Of a DNA stretch of 64,000 bases, positions 38,875 through 47,481 are shown one piece after another (the stretch's first letter is position 1; each line of letters opens with the position of its first letter). Origin of the DNA: JAFCUW01 sp049898325 (lineage in GTDB: Bacteria > Pseudomonadota > Gammaproteobacteria > Burkholderiales > Burkholderiaceae_D); assembly GCF_049898325.1 (NCBI RefSeq), contig NZ_JAFCXL010000022.1:1-64000 (forward strand), in the 5' to 3' direction. Below the pieces are notes generated by a model. The model had not been told where the DNA came from, searched no databases, and saw only the letters and a program-made list of their open reading frames with translations. The position numbers were made by a program, and so were the translations under genes.

Positions 38875-39060
38875 CGGGTCGGTCTGGCCGTCTATCTGGA
38901 TGACCCGGAGGTATCAATCGACACGAACGCCCGAGCAGCGCGGCAAGGCGGGATCGATGTCGTCGGCAAGCGCCGCAACGTCGCCATGTTCGCTCAGGCC
39001 GACGAGGGGATCGCCCAGCGTCGAGCGTCCTTTGCCAGCTTCCTGTTCCGTAAACAGGCT
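38875..39060 (+). pseudogene. IS66-type transposase C-terminal remnant
   Basis: Translation of this stretch gives VYLDDPEVSIDTN, then VGKRRNVAMFAQADEGIAQR and RRASFASF. This follows the IS66 TnpC C-terminal pattern 'YLDDGxLxIDNNxxERxxRxxxxGRKNWLFAGSxxGGxRAA' with many changes and a lost ERA segment. No start, DDE core or terminal repeats remain. It is a decayed fragment, not a working transposase. Confidence 0.5.
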
Positions 39061-39666
39061 GGGCTCGGGCATCATCCTCGGTGTGGCTCGTCGTTCAGCT
39101 TGGTATCAGAATGGCGTCATACGCCAGTTCATGGCGTCCACCATGACCGGCCGCTGCTGGAGCAGGGCTACGGTCACCAGGATGCGGCCGCGAGCATCGC
39201 GCTGCCGGCCAACGCCTTGCTGCTCGCGGTCAGTATCGTCAAACCGGTAACGGCCGCTGCCATTGAGCGCCTAAAGGGTCTCGGTGGGGTTTGCGCTGAT
39301 GACCGCCAAAGCCATGGCGCAGTGTGGCGCGCACTACCAGACCTGGGGCAGCGATGCCGCCGAACTGCCCTCCGCCAGCACCGGCACCGTCTTGCGCGCG
39401 CCGCTCGACCAGTTCGCCTTCGATAAATTATGCGGTAGCCAGACGATCCTGCGCCAGCGCCGGTAAGGCGCCAGCTACGCGGTGCTGCTGAATAAATCAA
39501 ATGGTTTCGAGGCCGCCACGCTGATGGTGGCGCTCGACCGATCCGGAAATGCGCTCCAGCGCCGGATAGCGCAGCGATGGCGCGCGCCTGCCTGTCGACT
39601 GCCTTCGCGATGGCCAGGATCGGGTTCGCGTTTGGCGCGCCAGTCAAAACTAGCGGCTCCAAAAAA
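39061..39666. other. decayed region between IS66 remnant and tRNA-Pro islet
   Basis: Several short frames occur in different phases (for example GSDAAELPSASTGTVLRAPL at about 39340-39400 and EAATLMVALDRSGNALQRRI at about 39510-39570), broken by stops. They look like pieces of one or more old genes. I cannot name them. Confidence 0.35.
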
Positions 39667-39758
39667 AGAAAAAGCCGGATTTCTCCGGCTTTCGCTAAGT
39701 CTTTGATTCTATTGGTCGGGACGGAGTGATTCGAACACTCGACCCCTTGCACCCCATG
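39667..39758. repeat. 92-bp att direct repeat (distal copy)
   Basis: Identical over 92 bp to 41495-41586. It contains the terminator hairpin and the 3' part of tRNA-Pro but continues into unrelated sequence (GGCATAAATG) where the real tRNA has its anticodon arm and 5' half. It is therefore not a tRNA gene. Confidence 0.9.
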
Positions 39759-39933
39759 GGCATAAATGGCAATCCTGGCAAGTCCGGCACCGTCCAGCGA
39801 TTCCTTTGAAATCAATCGCTTATAAAAATCGACGTCAGGCAGCGTCCGCTGAAATCCGCCGGCATCGGAAAATATTTTGTGCCCGGCTTGTGCACGGATT
39901 GTGCACGGATCAGCAGGACTATACAGTACCAGC

Positions 39934-40059
39934 ATGGCCAAGATGACCGCCCTGCAGGTGGCAGCGCTGCGCCCGGCGGACAAACCGCAGCGGGTGGCTG
40001 TCGATACGGGCCTGCAACTGCGCATTGCCACGAGCGGCGTGAAAATCTGGGTGGTCTAA
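39934..40059 (+). pseudogene. tyrosine integrase N-terminal stump (P4-type)
   Basis: 41 codons reading MAKMTALQVAALRPADKPQR and then DTGLQLRIATSGVKIWVV before a stop. This matches the N-terminal DUF4102-type domain found at the start of P4-like integrases ('xxGLxLxVxPSGxKxW'). The catalytic domain is missing. The position, next to the distal att copy, is right for the integrase of the tRNA-Pro islet. Confidence 0.65.
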
Positions 40060-40196
40060 AGTGGAGCCCCTCGGCTCGCTTTTCATGAAGCATGACATCT
40101 TGCCGAACTTGGCCCGACACAGACAACACGTTGATCGTGTGCAAAACGCGACGCAAGTTCCCCCCAGAAAATAGCTTTCATTTTTGGAGGAAGAAC

Positions 40197-40622
40197 ATGG
40201 AATCGACAATTTACGACGGTGATTTGATGGCCTTGAAAGAACATGCGCCGTTCGGCAATGGCGAGTGTGTCGCCCTGCCTCAGGCGCTGACAGACATCGG
40301 CCATACGAGCAACTGGCGTCCAGGTATGCGTGTGATGGACCTGGAATTTCTGCCATCAGGAACCGTCATCGCAAACTTCAAGATCAAGGAGGGTTTTTTG
40401 CAACGCTTTCCGAATCAGCACGGTTATCACGTGTCGTTTTTCATGGGGTTCTCGCCGCTGCGCGCTTCGACCGGCGAGCCGTTGGGAATCATCGTGATGG
40501 ATCAGTGGCGTGGAAGAAGGGTTCTGCCACGAACGATCAAGTCCTACGCTGACGCAGAGGCGAAAAGAATGCGCATCTCCCCCTGCGACAACGCCAACGA
40601 ATTTTATGTGGTCATGAAATGA
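40197..40622 (+). CDS. BPSL0067-like papain-fold protein, possible amidase effector
   Basis: A 141-aa protein without a signal peptide. GNGECVALPQ (Cys24), QHGYHVSFF (His78) and IIVMDQW (Asp102) have the order of a Cys-His-Asp catalytic triad in NlpC/P60- or CHAP-like folds, and the overall pattern matches the small BPSL0067 family as I recall it. Related proteins are candidates for secreted peptidoglycan amidases, including type VI effectors. The ATG at 40197 follows a strong GGAGGAAG. The next gene overlaps by ATGA and encodes an exported protein, the usual arrangement of an effector with a periplasmic immunity partner. Enzyme activity and secretion route are inferred. Confidence 0.65.
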   Translation: MESTIYDGDLMALKEHAPFGNGECVALPQALTDIGHTSNWRPGMRVMDLEFLPSGTVIANFKIKEGFLQRFPNQHGYHVSFFMGFSPLRASTGEPLGIIVMDQWRGRRVLPRTIKSYADAEAKRMRISPCDNANEFYVVMK

Positions 40623-40999
40623 AAGCGCTGCTGGCCAGCCTCCTGCTGTGCGCCGGTGCGCAGGCCAAGGAGTTCCACTGCCCCTCGCAATACCCAAGCG
40701 AAACGCACGCTCTGGTTGGCGATACCCATACCTTTGTCTCTCCGTCCCGTCTGGTAAGGGCCGGCGTGTATTGGGGCGAACTGGGTGGTCAGGGAGAGAT
40801 GCACGGCGATCGCAAGACCAGCAAGGACGCGGTCCTGGTCAGATTTGGGCTTCCCGAGAAGGAAAAGAAGTGGTTCGTTTGCGAATACGGCAATTCCAGC
40901 ATCACCATGTGGACGGCCATCGAAGACAGGGCCACTGAATGCTTGCTGCAGCAGAGTAGCCGTGGCGGCGTCGTTACTGTGAGGGCCCAGTGCAAGTAG
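40619..40999 (+). CDS. small periplasmic protein, possible immunity partner
   Basis: A 126-aa protein with a signal peptide (residues 1-16, MKALLASLLLCAGAQA). The mature part has four cysteines (HCPSQYP, WFVCEYG, ATECLLQ and a terminal QCK) able to form two disulfides, as in periplasmic immunity proteins. It resembles the small STY0301-type family found beside secreted effectors, but that name is given with low certainty. It overlaps the preceding gene by ATGA, so the two are made together. A plain periplasmic protein of other function cannot be excluded. Confidence 0.6.
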   Translation: MKALLASLLLCAGAQAKEFHCPSQYPSETHALVGDTHTFVSPSRLVRAGVYWGELGGQGEMHGDRKTSKDAVLVRFGLPEKEKKWFVCEYGNSSITMWTAIEDRATECLLQQSSRGGVVTVRAQCK

Positions 41000-41494
41000 G
41001 CGATCTTGTCGCGCCATGACGGTCTCCGGCAGGCCGGTAACCTCGCAGCCGCCCGGCACGTCGCGATCCAGCGCACGCTACGCGGCAGCTATCGAGATGT
41101 CGGCGAACCGCATGCGCCGCGGGACTGTGGTCAGCCTGGTGTCGAATGGGGGACGTCACCGCTGTGACACGGGAACACGATGCCACCATCGCGCGGCATC
41201 TGCCGCTGCAGCGACAGCTGGACTAAGGAGGCGGCGAATTTTTATGATTGGGTGGTGCAGGAGCAAGTGCTGCTGCGCAGCCTGACAAGAATGAAGGTGC
41301 CCAGCCTGTTCTGGCACAGACCCAGTCTGCGTGGCGGCTGACAACTCCCTGGCGTCAGTAGCGCACTGTCGGGATACCGGAAAAACCGCCGCCTAAGGTG
41401 CCGCCATGAGCGTGCACAAGCGCCCCGCATGAGCCCGCACAAACCCCGTCCACACCAAATTTTTTGTGTATACCTTGTGCACGGACCCATAAAT
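41000..41494. other. right part of the islet, decayed
   Basis: No intact gene. Fragments such as KEAANFYDWVVQEQVLLRSL (about 41226-41285) end in early stops. The octamer GTGCACGG occurs close to both ends of the islet (twice near 39890-39907, once near 41477), which could be arm-type integrase sites. Otherwise I see nothing nameable. Confidence 0.35.
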
Positions 41495-41520
41495 AGAAAA
41501 AGCCGGATTTCTCCGGCTTT
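41495..41520 (-). terminator. tRNA-Pro terminator
   Basis: On the minus strand AAAGCCGG pairs with CCGGCTTT over a 6-nt loop and is followed by T residues. It lies about 20 nt after the tRNA 3' end and is duplicated at 39667-39692. Confidence 0.8.
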
Positions 41521-41586
41521 CGCTAAGTCTTTGATTCTATTGGTCGGGACGGAGTGATTCGAACACTCGACCCCTTGCACCCCATG
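41495..41586. repeat. 92-bp att direct repeat (tRNA copy)
   Basis: The copy that forms the 3' half and terminator of the intact tRNA-Pro gene; identical to 39667-39758. Confidence 0.9.
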
Positions 41587-41617
41587 CAAGTACGCTACCA
41601 GGCTGCGCTACGCCCCG
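41541..41617 (-). tRNA. tRNA-Pro (anticodon GGG)
   Basis: The 77-nt minus-strand sequence folds into a full cloverleaf. The acceptor stem is CGGGGCG with CGTCCCG, discriminator A and encoded CCA. The anticodon stem is CTTGC/GCAAG with loop ATGGGGT, which gives anticodon GGG. The T arm is GAGTG-TTCGAAT-CACTC. Its 3' half is the integration site of the adjacent islet. Confidence 0.96.
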
Positions 41618-41706
41618 ACTGAGGCAAAATTATAGCAGACGGTTTGCCAAATTTGCACGGGAAAGCTGCAAGTAGGCCAAGAAAATCGCAGGCGCCTCGC
41701 GCCGCC

Positions 41707-42204
41707 CTACTTCCAGTCGCCGCGCAGGTCGCGCACCTGCGCCTGCAAGTACTCGGGTGTCGCCTCGAGCGGGCGCACCGGGGCGCCCACCGCCAACGCC
41801 AGTTGCGAACGGGGACCGCGGGTAAATACGCGGCCAAACAGGTTCTCCTTGTCGCGCGTGAACACGCTGCCCCACAGGCCGCGCAGCGCCATCGGGATCA
41901 CCGGCACCTTGCTGCGCTCGACGATCTTGGCGATGCCGCCGCGGAACTCGTTGAGCTCGCCGTCGCGCGTCAGTTTGCCTTCGGGGAAAATGCACACGAG
42001 GTCACCCTCGTGCAGGGCACGGGCGATGTCGATGTACGCTTTCTCCATCAGCCACGGGTCTTCCTTGGCGGGGGCGATGGGGATGGCCTTGGCGGTGCGG
42101 AAAATCCAGCCGGCGAACGGGATCTTGAAGATATTGTGGTCCATCACGAAGCGGATCGGCCGCGGACTGGCCGCGACGATCACCAGCGCGTCGACGTAGC
42201 TGAC
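41707..42204 (-). pseudogene. C-terminal half of interrupted MFS-acyltransferase (PlsC domain)
   Basis: This is the 3' part of the gene whose 5' part is at 52548-53981. It encodes VSYVDALVIVAASPRPIRFV, then the PlsC motif FPEGKLTRDGELNEFRGG and VIPMALRGLWGSVFTR, ending at 41707. The first residues complete the acyltransferase motif NHVSYVD when the 10.3-kb element between the halves is removed. It has no start codon of its own near the break, although an internal ATG could make a useless fragment. Next to tRNA-Pro. Confidence 0.9.
42198..42204. repeat. 7-bp direct repeat at element left end
   Basis: AGCTGAC. The same heptamer is at 52541-52547 at the other junction; one copy belongs to the intact target gene. 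Confidence 0.8.
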
Positions 42205-42951
42205 TTATCGGTCTAAAAAACAGTAAACAATCTAGCATGTGAGTGAGTGAAAACGGCCGCGCGCCGTAGCTTCTTTGAGATTTAGTAAACAAGTCTCCGA
42301 GTTTGCCCCGGTTGTTTACACTTCTTTGCGCAACTATGGAAGCAATCTCCGGTGCGCAGCTCCGGTCGCCGAGGGAACTAGCAGCGAAACTACCTGTGCA
42401 CCGTATGAATACGCAACCAGTGACGGCCTATTCGCCTCCCTATCAAACGCTACTTCTGCCCAATGCGCTGTAATGAGACGACGACGCACATGCCGCTAAA
42501 TTGAAGTGTCCCCAGCCACGCTGAGAGATTCGTCCTCCGGACGACTCGACGAACCGGCTCGCCGCCCGCCCCAGTGAGTAGGACAAGGTGTTTTGTGTTA
42601 GCCATTGATTGGGCTTTGGGAATCCACCAGGAAAATTAGTACCTATCCTGCAGTTCAGCGCACATGGAAACATCAGCAGAGAGTGAACATTACTTGGAAA
42701 TGCAGCCTTGCGCGAACCCCAAAGGTAATTTGGCGAAATCCTAACCTACGCGCACAGACTGTTGCCGCAACCACACACTACCGACAGACCTGTCATTTTT
42801 TTAAGTTTGGCATTCTTGCCTCTTCATCATTACGAGTACAATAGAAAATTCCATCGGCCCATCGGAATGCACATTCGAACGCCATCGAAATTTTCAACCA
42901 TGACTTAAGTTAAGTCGTCGGTTACCAAACTATATCTTTAGGACGACTACA
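42205..42951. other. left end of the element: repeats, no gene
   Basis: This 747-bp stretch has no convincing gene. AGTAAACAA occurs at 42222-42230 and 42284-42292, and the inverse TTGTTTAC at 42312-42319; these look like recombinase arm sites. The tandem CCATCGGCCCATCGG lies near 42852. The end of the stretch supplies AGGA before the GTG start at 42952. Confidence 0.5.
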
Positions 42952-43869
42952 GTGATTTCAGGAAAACGAATTCGTACTTTTATACAATTATTATTATCAC
43001 TTTCCATATCTGTATCACTAGGTACCGAAGCCGCCACGAAAAAAGAAAAGAAGCTCGCTTCCGATTCTCAAACCGTCCAGATTAACGGACAGATATTTAT
43101 AGTCACTAAGGGCCAAGAGGCGGTGAAACTGGCCCTAGTGCCCGTGTCCATTATTACCGAAAAAGAAGTTCAAGCATTACTTTCGTCGAGGGCGGCCGCA
43201 TTAAATCAAACTCGTCGCGAACTGGTGCCTATAATTTTAAGCAAACAACAGGAACTGGACCAACTCACAGGTGGAAACACTAAATCGTTTATCCAGGACC
43301 TAACGGAGTTTGACACTTTATCTAATGAGCAAGTTAACCAAGCTTTGAAATGCGGGAAGGTTCCGCCCTCTATTTGGAGAGATTGCCTCAGGGAACTGCG
43401 ACCCGAAAGAATTGAACGGGCTCGGGTATTAAGCGCGCAGCTAGAGCCAATGAGGAAAAATACAGGATTAGTTAGAGCTGAACTGGTAACAGCGAGCCGA
43501 AAATACAAGGCTGGTACTGACCCGTCTGACTTTTACACCTATATGGATGGAGCGCTAGCAAGTGGGGGGCAGTTGACAAAATCGGATGCTGATGGAAAAT
43601 TCAGCTTCAAGTTCAAGAAGTCATCGCGTCTCGCTCTCATGGCAAAGGCGTCCAGATTAGTGGGCGACAAAGAAGAGACCTATAGGTGGATTGTCTGGCT
43701 TCCTTCTGGAAAAGCGGACGATGGTAAAATAAATATTACGCTTGCAAATGATAATCTACTGGAAACAAATTGTGCTGATTGCGTAAGCTATCGTAGTAAT
43801 ATTGAGGAACATAAGGAGCTGTCTAGCGTAGTGACATTTTCTTCAGAAAACTTGCCAGGCGCTTTTTAA
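42952..43869 (+). CDS. exported protein of unknown function (element cargo)
   Basis: A 305-aa protein with a GTG start after TTTAGGACG. Residues 1-27 are a signal peptide (basic start, LLLSLSISVSLG, then TEAA). A lysine-rich segment follows, a helical middle (about 70-190), then YMDGALASGGQLTKSDADGK leading into FSFKFKKSSRLALMAKASRL, which has the look of a carboxypeptidase-regulatory-like/Ig-type beta domain. Four cysteines lie in CGKVPPSIWRDC and CADC. AT-rich codons differ from the chromosome. Function unknown; as cargo it may act in the envelope, for example in defence or competition, but nothing in the sequence shows this. Confidence 0.75.
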   Translation: MISGKRIRTFIQLLLSLSISVSLGTEAATKKEKKLASDSQTVQINGQIFIVTKGQEAVKLALVPVSIITEKEVQALLSSRAAALNQTRRELVPIILSKQQELDQLTGGNTKSFIQDLTEFDTLSNEQVNQALKCGKVPPSIWRDCLRELRPERIERARVLSAQLEPMRKNTGLVRAELVTASRKYKAGTDPSDFYTYMDGALASGGQLTKSDADGKFSFKFKKSSRLALMAKASRLVGDKEETYRWIVWLPSGKADDGKINITLANDNLLETNCADCVSYRSNIEEHKELSSVVTFSSENLPGAF

Positions 43870-43906
43870 TGAGTTCATCGCATCTTACAAGAGATAAGAG
43901 AATATT

Positions 43907-44107
43907 ATGAAAATCGAGATTGAATTACCCGAACAACTACCCCATGGACACGCCGGCTCCTTTAAGAAAGGTGTTGCAGACGCCCTGCTTAAGGGAGTGA
44001 GCACTAGACTTGAACATACACCGACGGGGCATGAGCTCAGCCGTGAAAAGGGTAAAGAGATAGGGACGCACTTGACGCGCCGGATTGCTGAAATAACAAA
44101 AGAATAG
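43907..44107 (+). CDS. small basic protein of unknown function (element cargo)
   Basis: A 66-aa protein starting MKIEIELPEQLPHGHAGSFK, with a repeated pattern of charged and Gly residues and the tail THLTRRIAEITKE. No signal peptide or membrane segment. It lies 38 nt after the exported protein and probably shares its transcript; the ribosome site is weak (AAGAG). I do not recognise a family. Confidence 0.55.
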   Translation: MKIEIELPEQLPHGHAGSFKKGVADALLKGVSTRLEHTPTGHELSREKGKEIGTHLTRRIAEITKE

Positions 44108-44349
44108 ATTATACCTATCCGACATGGCAGCGAGCGGCAGGCTTGACGGAGCAAACTAGGAGGTGGATATGCACCGCATGATACCGGTCCATTTAAAACT
44201 TGTTTAAAATAGTCGAATCCGAAAACGTCAAAATCGTCTTGCAGGCGCGTACACGTTCGGAACGAATTTTAAGTCAGTGAACGCGAGTGAAGGTAACAGA
44301 GAGCATGCTCAGTGGCTTACATGGGCCCTGCGGCCCATACCCCGCTATG

Positions 44350-46590
44350 TTAAGTCGTCTCGTCACCATCCGTTGCCAGCTCCAACATGCGCTGCGTTAG
44401 CAAAGCCCCAAGCCCAGCATTACGGGTTTGCGCCCGCGGAGGGCCTTCCACGGCCTTGCGGGCGGCCGCTGGGTCCCCAACGATGATAACCTGGCCTTGA
44501 GCACGAGTCATCGCCGTATAGATGAGTGTTCTGTCCAGCATTTTGCTGCCCGTAATTGCGACGATAACCCGAGGCCACTGCGAGCCTTGCGCCTTATGCA
44601 CCGTAACCGCGTAGCCAAGTTCCAGGTCGTCCAGCATGGCTTCAAGGATTGGACGCTTTTCACCATCATCCCAAAGCACCCATCCTATCGCATACCCAAT
44701 CTCAGACCCATCCGCATTCGTCAGAAGTCGAGGAACATCTTCGATTTCCACCAGCCGCCCAAGTGAACCGTTCTGCACGCCCCAATCCCACATATTGCGG
44801 GTGCAAAGCAACTGGTCCCCCAAGTAGAAACCGGTGCCCGCAAATGACTCGAGCTCGTCGAGGTAGACCAGAAGCGGACGGCTCATTTTGGTGAACCTAC
44901 TTTGACATAGGGCGTTCACGGCTTTGGTGCCGTCGGTGTTGTTTCGCCGTGGCGTCAATATCTGTGTATTCGCCACGTCTGACTCATACAGCGCGACAAT
45001 GACTTCGGTGATGGCCGCCGGCGCGCAGGGAATGAACGAAATTGGGTCACTGGCATCATTTCCCAGCACGGGCCAGAGGCCATTGCGCACCGCTTGGGCG
45101 GCCAAGGCGATGGAACCGCCATAACGCTTCACAACTTTCAGCTCAACTTGCGGAATACCGACTACACCAGCTATGGCGTGCAGCACTAGCCCCGGCCCAA
45201 CGGGCATGAGTTGGCCGGGGTCGCCTGCCAACACCAATCTGACATGCGTCGGCAGCATCTCGCAAAGACGACTCATCGTCATTATGTCAACCATCGACGC
45301 TTCGTCAACGACGAGTACACATCGACCAGCCAAGTTCTCTTCGGTGACGTTCCGGATGAAGCTAGCTATCGTCGACGCCGGACGACCGGTCGCTTCGAGC
45401 ATCCTTTTCGCAGCGCGGCCAGCCAGAGCTACTTGGAAGACCCGCGTGCCCGCTTCGTCGAAGATTTTGTAGAGCGCTTTCAACACTGTAGTCTTGCCTA
45501 CGCCGGCGCCGCCCACAATGAGTGACAGCGCGTTGGCCGAAGCCATATGTATCGCGAGGCGCTGCTCATCGTTTAGCGCGATGCCTTCGGAGGCTTCATA
45601 CTCGGCAACGATGGAATCCACGTGCTGACGGTGCAAAAGGGGGACGTTATTGGAGGGGAGAAGTCGTTCGGCCAGTGTGCGCGACACGTTCGCCTCCATT
45701 AGCCAGGCTCCGATTGGATGCACGAATCCATCCGTGCCGAGAACGAAACTACCGTTCGATAATCCGTGTGCGAGCGCCTCGCCCGCCTTTTCGCGACAGG
45801 GACCGTCCAGGATGCTCGCCAGGCGCGAAATGAGCGAGTGGATGGGGGTGCATGTATGACCGTCGCCAAAAACGCGGTAAAGGGCCTCCTCTGCGGCTCC
45901 CTGCAGCCGCCGCGGGTCATCCGCCTCTATCTTGAAATGATTGAGGGCTAGAGCGTCGACTTGCCTCCAGTTCGCACAGAACGACAGGAGACGGTATGGG
46001 TCCGCTTCGAGCTGGGTAGGTGTTTCTGCGCCGAAGAATGCAAGCACTTTACGTCCAAGCGCTACGCTGAAACCTTGAGACTGGAGCCATTGCAGCGTTC
46101 TCGCGTCACCGTGGCTTGCCCAAGCGGTGATAGCAGTACGGGCGCTCTCAGGCGTGAGAATGGTCGTGAGCGCCGCCAAGTCACCCTGCTCCAGTACATC
46201 GTAGAGCTGTTCGCCGAACTTCTCCCACAGCTTGCGTGCCTTTACTGTACCGATGCCCTCGAAGGCGGCGCCTTCGGCCATGAATGCCACAATGTGTTCC
46301 CCCGAAGGCCGCATCATAGTAGCTGTCTCAGCCTGCAGTTGCTGCTCCGTTATCCGGTAGCCGTTTTGCTCTAGCACGCGCGAATCTACTTTTCCGGCGA
46401 GCCGCCACCACTGACCAGGCTCAACGGTTGCCCCACCGAGGACTGCTGCGCTTGCACGGACAACGAGGTAGCTTTGCGCATCAACAGCATTGCCTGCAGT
46501 GTCGATGGCCCTGCCTGTGAAAATAGCACCACCAAACCCACGAGGGTTCTGGCTGCGAACAGTTAAGACCCGCACAGTTTGCTGATTCAA
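44350..46590 (-). CDS. RecD2-like SF1 DNA helicase in the recombinase operon
   Basis: A 746-aa helicase. The N-terminal 340 residues have a RecD2-like plan including a helix-hairpin-helix-like stretch (FEGIGTVKARKLWEKFG near 110). The motor has Walker A VGGAGVGKTT (359-368), Walker B VVDEASMVDI, motif III LAGDPGQLMPVGPG, and C-terminal VHKAQGSQWPRV and YTAMTRAQGQV. These 5'-3' helicases unwind DNA ends. Its ATG overlaps the stop of the small VPA1267-like gene, so it is part of the recombinase operon rather than cargo. A helicase coupled to tyrosine recombinases is unusual; it may process recombination intermediates. Confidence 0.9.
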   Translation of the reverse strand: MNQQTVRVLTVRSQNPRGFGGAIFTGRAIDTAGNAVDAQSYLVVRASAAVLGGATVEPGQWWRLAGKVDSRVLEQNGYRITEQQLQAETATMMRPSGEHIVAFMAEGAAFEGIGTVKARKLWEKFGEQLYDVLEQGDLAALTTILTPESARTAITAWASHGDARTLQWLQSQGFSVALGRKVLAFFGAETPTQLEADPYRLLSFCANWRQVDALALNHFKIEADDPRRLQGAAEEALYRVFGDGHTCTPIHSLISRLASILDGPCREKAGEALAHGLSNGSFVLGTDGFVHPIGAWLMEANVSRTLAERLLPSNNVPLLHRQHVDSIVAEYEASEGIALNDEQRLAIHMASANALSLIVGGAGVGKTTVLKALYKIFDEAGTRVFQVALAGRAAKRMLEATGRPASTIASFIRNVTEENLAGRCVLVVDEASMVDIMTMSRLCEMLPTHVRLVLAGDPGQLMPVGPGLVLHAIAGVVGIPQVELKVVKRYGGSIALAAQAVRNGLWPVLGNDASDPISFIPCAPAAITEVIVALYESDVANTQILTPRRNNTDGTKAVNALCQSRFTKMSRPLLVYLDELESFAGTGFYLGDQLLCTRNMWDWGVQNGSLGRLVEIEDVPRLLTNADGSEIGYAIGWVLWDDGEKRPILEAMLDDLELGYAVTVHKAQGSQWPRVIVAITGSKMLDRTLIYTAMTRAQGQVIIVGDPAAARKAVEGPPRAQTRNAGLGALLTQRMLELATDGDETT

Positions 46591-47024
46591 CGCGGCAGTC
46601 TCCCTGTCATGCGCAATGCATCCTGCAACATCGTGTAGCGGTTCAATTGCTGTTTCAATTCGGCGTTCTCAACGCGCAGGCTAGCGTTTTCCTGCTCCAG
46701 CCGACGAAGTCGGTCAGCATCAAGTGTGGCCTTAAGTCGGCCCTTTTCCCGTAACTCAGGTGCGTCGGAGGCATCTTCCTCCCGTCGCACGGCCGCTGGT
46801 AGAACCCCCCGTTCGCGCAAGGTAGTTTCAAGCTCGCGAAGCGCAGACTTGATACTCGGATTCTGGCTTAAGGCCGAAAGGGCGAACCCACATTCCTTGA
46901 CTATCTCCTTCCTGGACAGGACGCCGCGATGCACCATTTCACGAAAATCACTATCGGACTTGGCTGCCATCCAGGCCTGAAATGCCTTCACATTTTCTGC
47001 TGCCAGCTGCTGACCGTTAGCCAT
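46587..47024 (-). CDS. VPA1267-like small coiled-coil protein of the recombinase module
   Basis: A 145-aa protein starting MANGQQLAAENVKAFQAWMA, followed by a helix-turn-helix-like segment (SRKEIVKECGFALSALSQNP, about 52-71) and a leucine-zipper-like coiled coil at about 105-138 (LRRLEQENASLRVENAELKQ). The start strongly recalls the VPA1267-type proteins found beside multi-recombinase modules, and the HTH-plus-coiled-coil plan recalls TnpC of Tn554. It probably assists or orients the recombinases on DNA. It overlaps both neighbours. The family name is from memory. Confidence 0.7.
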   Translation of the reverse strand: MANGQQLAAENVKAFQAWMAAKSDSDFREMVHRGVLSRKEIVKECGFALSALSQNPSIKSALRELETTLRERGVLPAAVRREEDASDAPELREKGRLKATLDADRLRRLEQENASLRVENAELKQQLNRYTMLQDALRMTGRLPR

Positions 47025-47481
47025 TCTTTCCCTTTGTTTTTTGTTTGGCGGCTCTGAGAGATTTCAGTTCGTCAGTCCGGTCTCTATCCACGTCGGGTAG
47101 CGGCCTCGAAAGTTCAGCCTCGCTTAGCCCCTTAGCATAGGCGTTGTAAGCCCATACGACGAACTTGTCGCGCATCGCGTCGAGCTGTACCTGTAGTCCA
47201 GCATTTTCGGAAAGCAACAGAGCAAGCTTCGTGTCGTCGGCCCCATTCGTTTCCGATGCTCCATCACGACGTAATGCGGCGCCGGCCTCCTTCCGTCGTG
47301 CAAAGGCTTGGCGAATTGGCTCGTGGGCGTGAAGGGCTTGACGCGTGTAATTCTGACGCAGGCGGCGTGCGATTGACGTGCAAAGAGCCGGCCAAGTCAA
47401 CTTTCCAATCCATCCATCCAGCAATTCGACAACGGTACTCACGTCTTGGTCCGTAAGATTTTTCGCGCGCTGGTGCTTCAT
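47017..47481 (-). CDS. small helical accessory protein of the recombinase module
   Basis: A 154-aa, largely helical, basic protein with a lysine-rich tail (AAKQKTKGKNG). The segment LTWPALCTSIARRLRQNYTR near 28-47 reads like a DNA-binding helix-turn-helix, and LALLLSENAGLQVQLDAMRD near 87 like a short coiled coil. It overlaps the large recombinase gene by ATGA and the VPA1267-like gene at its end. Conserved position in the operon implies a role in recombination. I do not recognise a named family with certainty. Confidence 0.65.
   Translation of the reverse strand: MKHQRAKNLTDQDVSTVVELLDGWIGKLTWPALCTSIARRLRQNYTRQALHAHEPIRQAFARRKEAGAALRRDGASETNGADDTKLALLLSENAGLQVQLDAMRDKFVVWAYNAYAKGLSEAELSRPLPDVDRDRTDELKSLRAAKQKTKGKNG

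Larger units (their letters stand above)
39667..41494. mobile_element. 1.8-kb islet integrated at tRNA-Pro(GGG)
   Basis: This segment lies between two identical 92-bp repeats (39667-39758 and 41495-41586). Each carries the tRNA-Pro 3' half from the anticodon loop plus its terminator. The intact tRNA is at the 41.5-kb end, so the copy at 39.7 kb is the attachment-site duplicate left by a tyrosine integrase. Inside are an integrase stump (39934-40059) and a two-gene effector/immunity-like unit (40197-40999). The islet lacks a functional integrase and is presumably fixed or the remains of a larger island. Confidence 0.8.

Noticed and set aside
39713..39758. Second tRNA-Pro gene
   Set aside because: Only the 3' half matches; the sequence diverges inside the anticodon arm and cannot fold into a tRNA. 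It is the att-site duplicate.
39174..40031. 285-aa minus-strand ORF across the distal att repeat
   Set aside because: It reads through the tRNA fragment and terminator and has no domain; it is a chance frame in decayed DNA.
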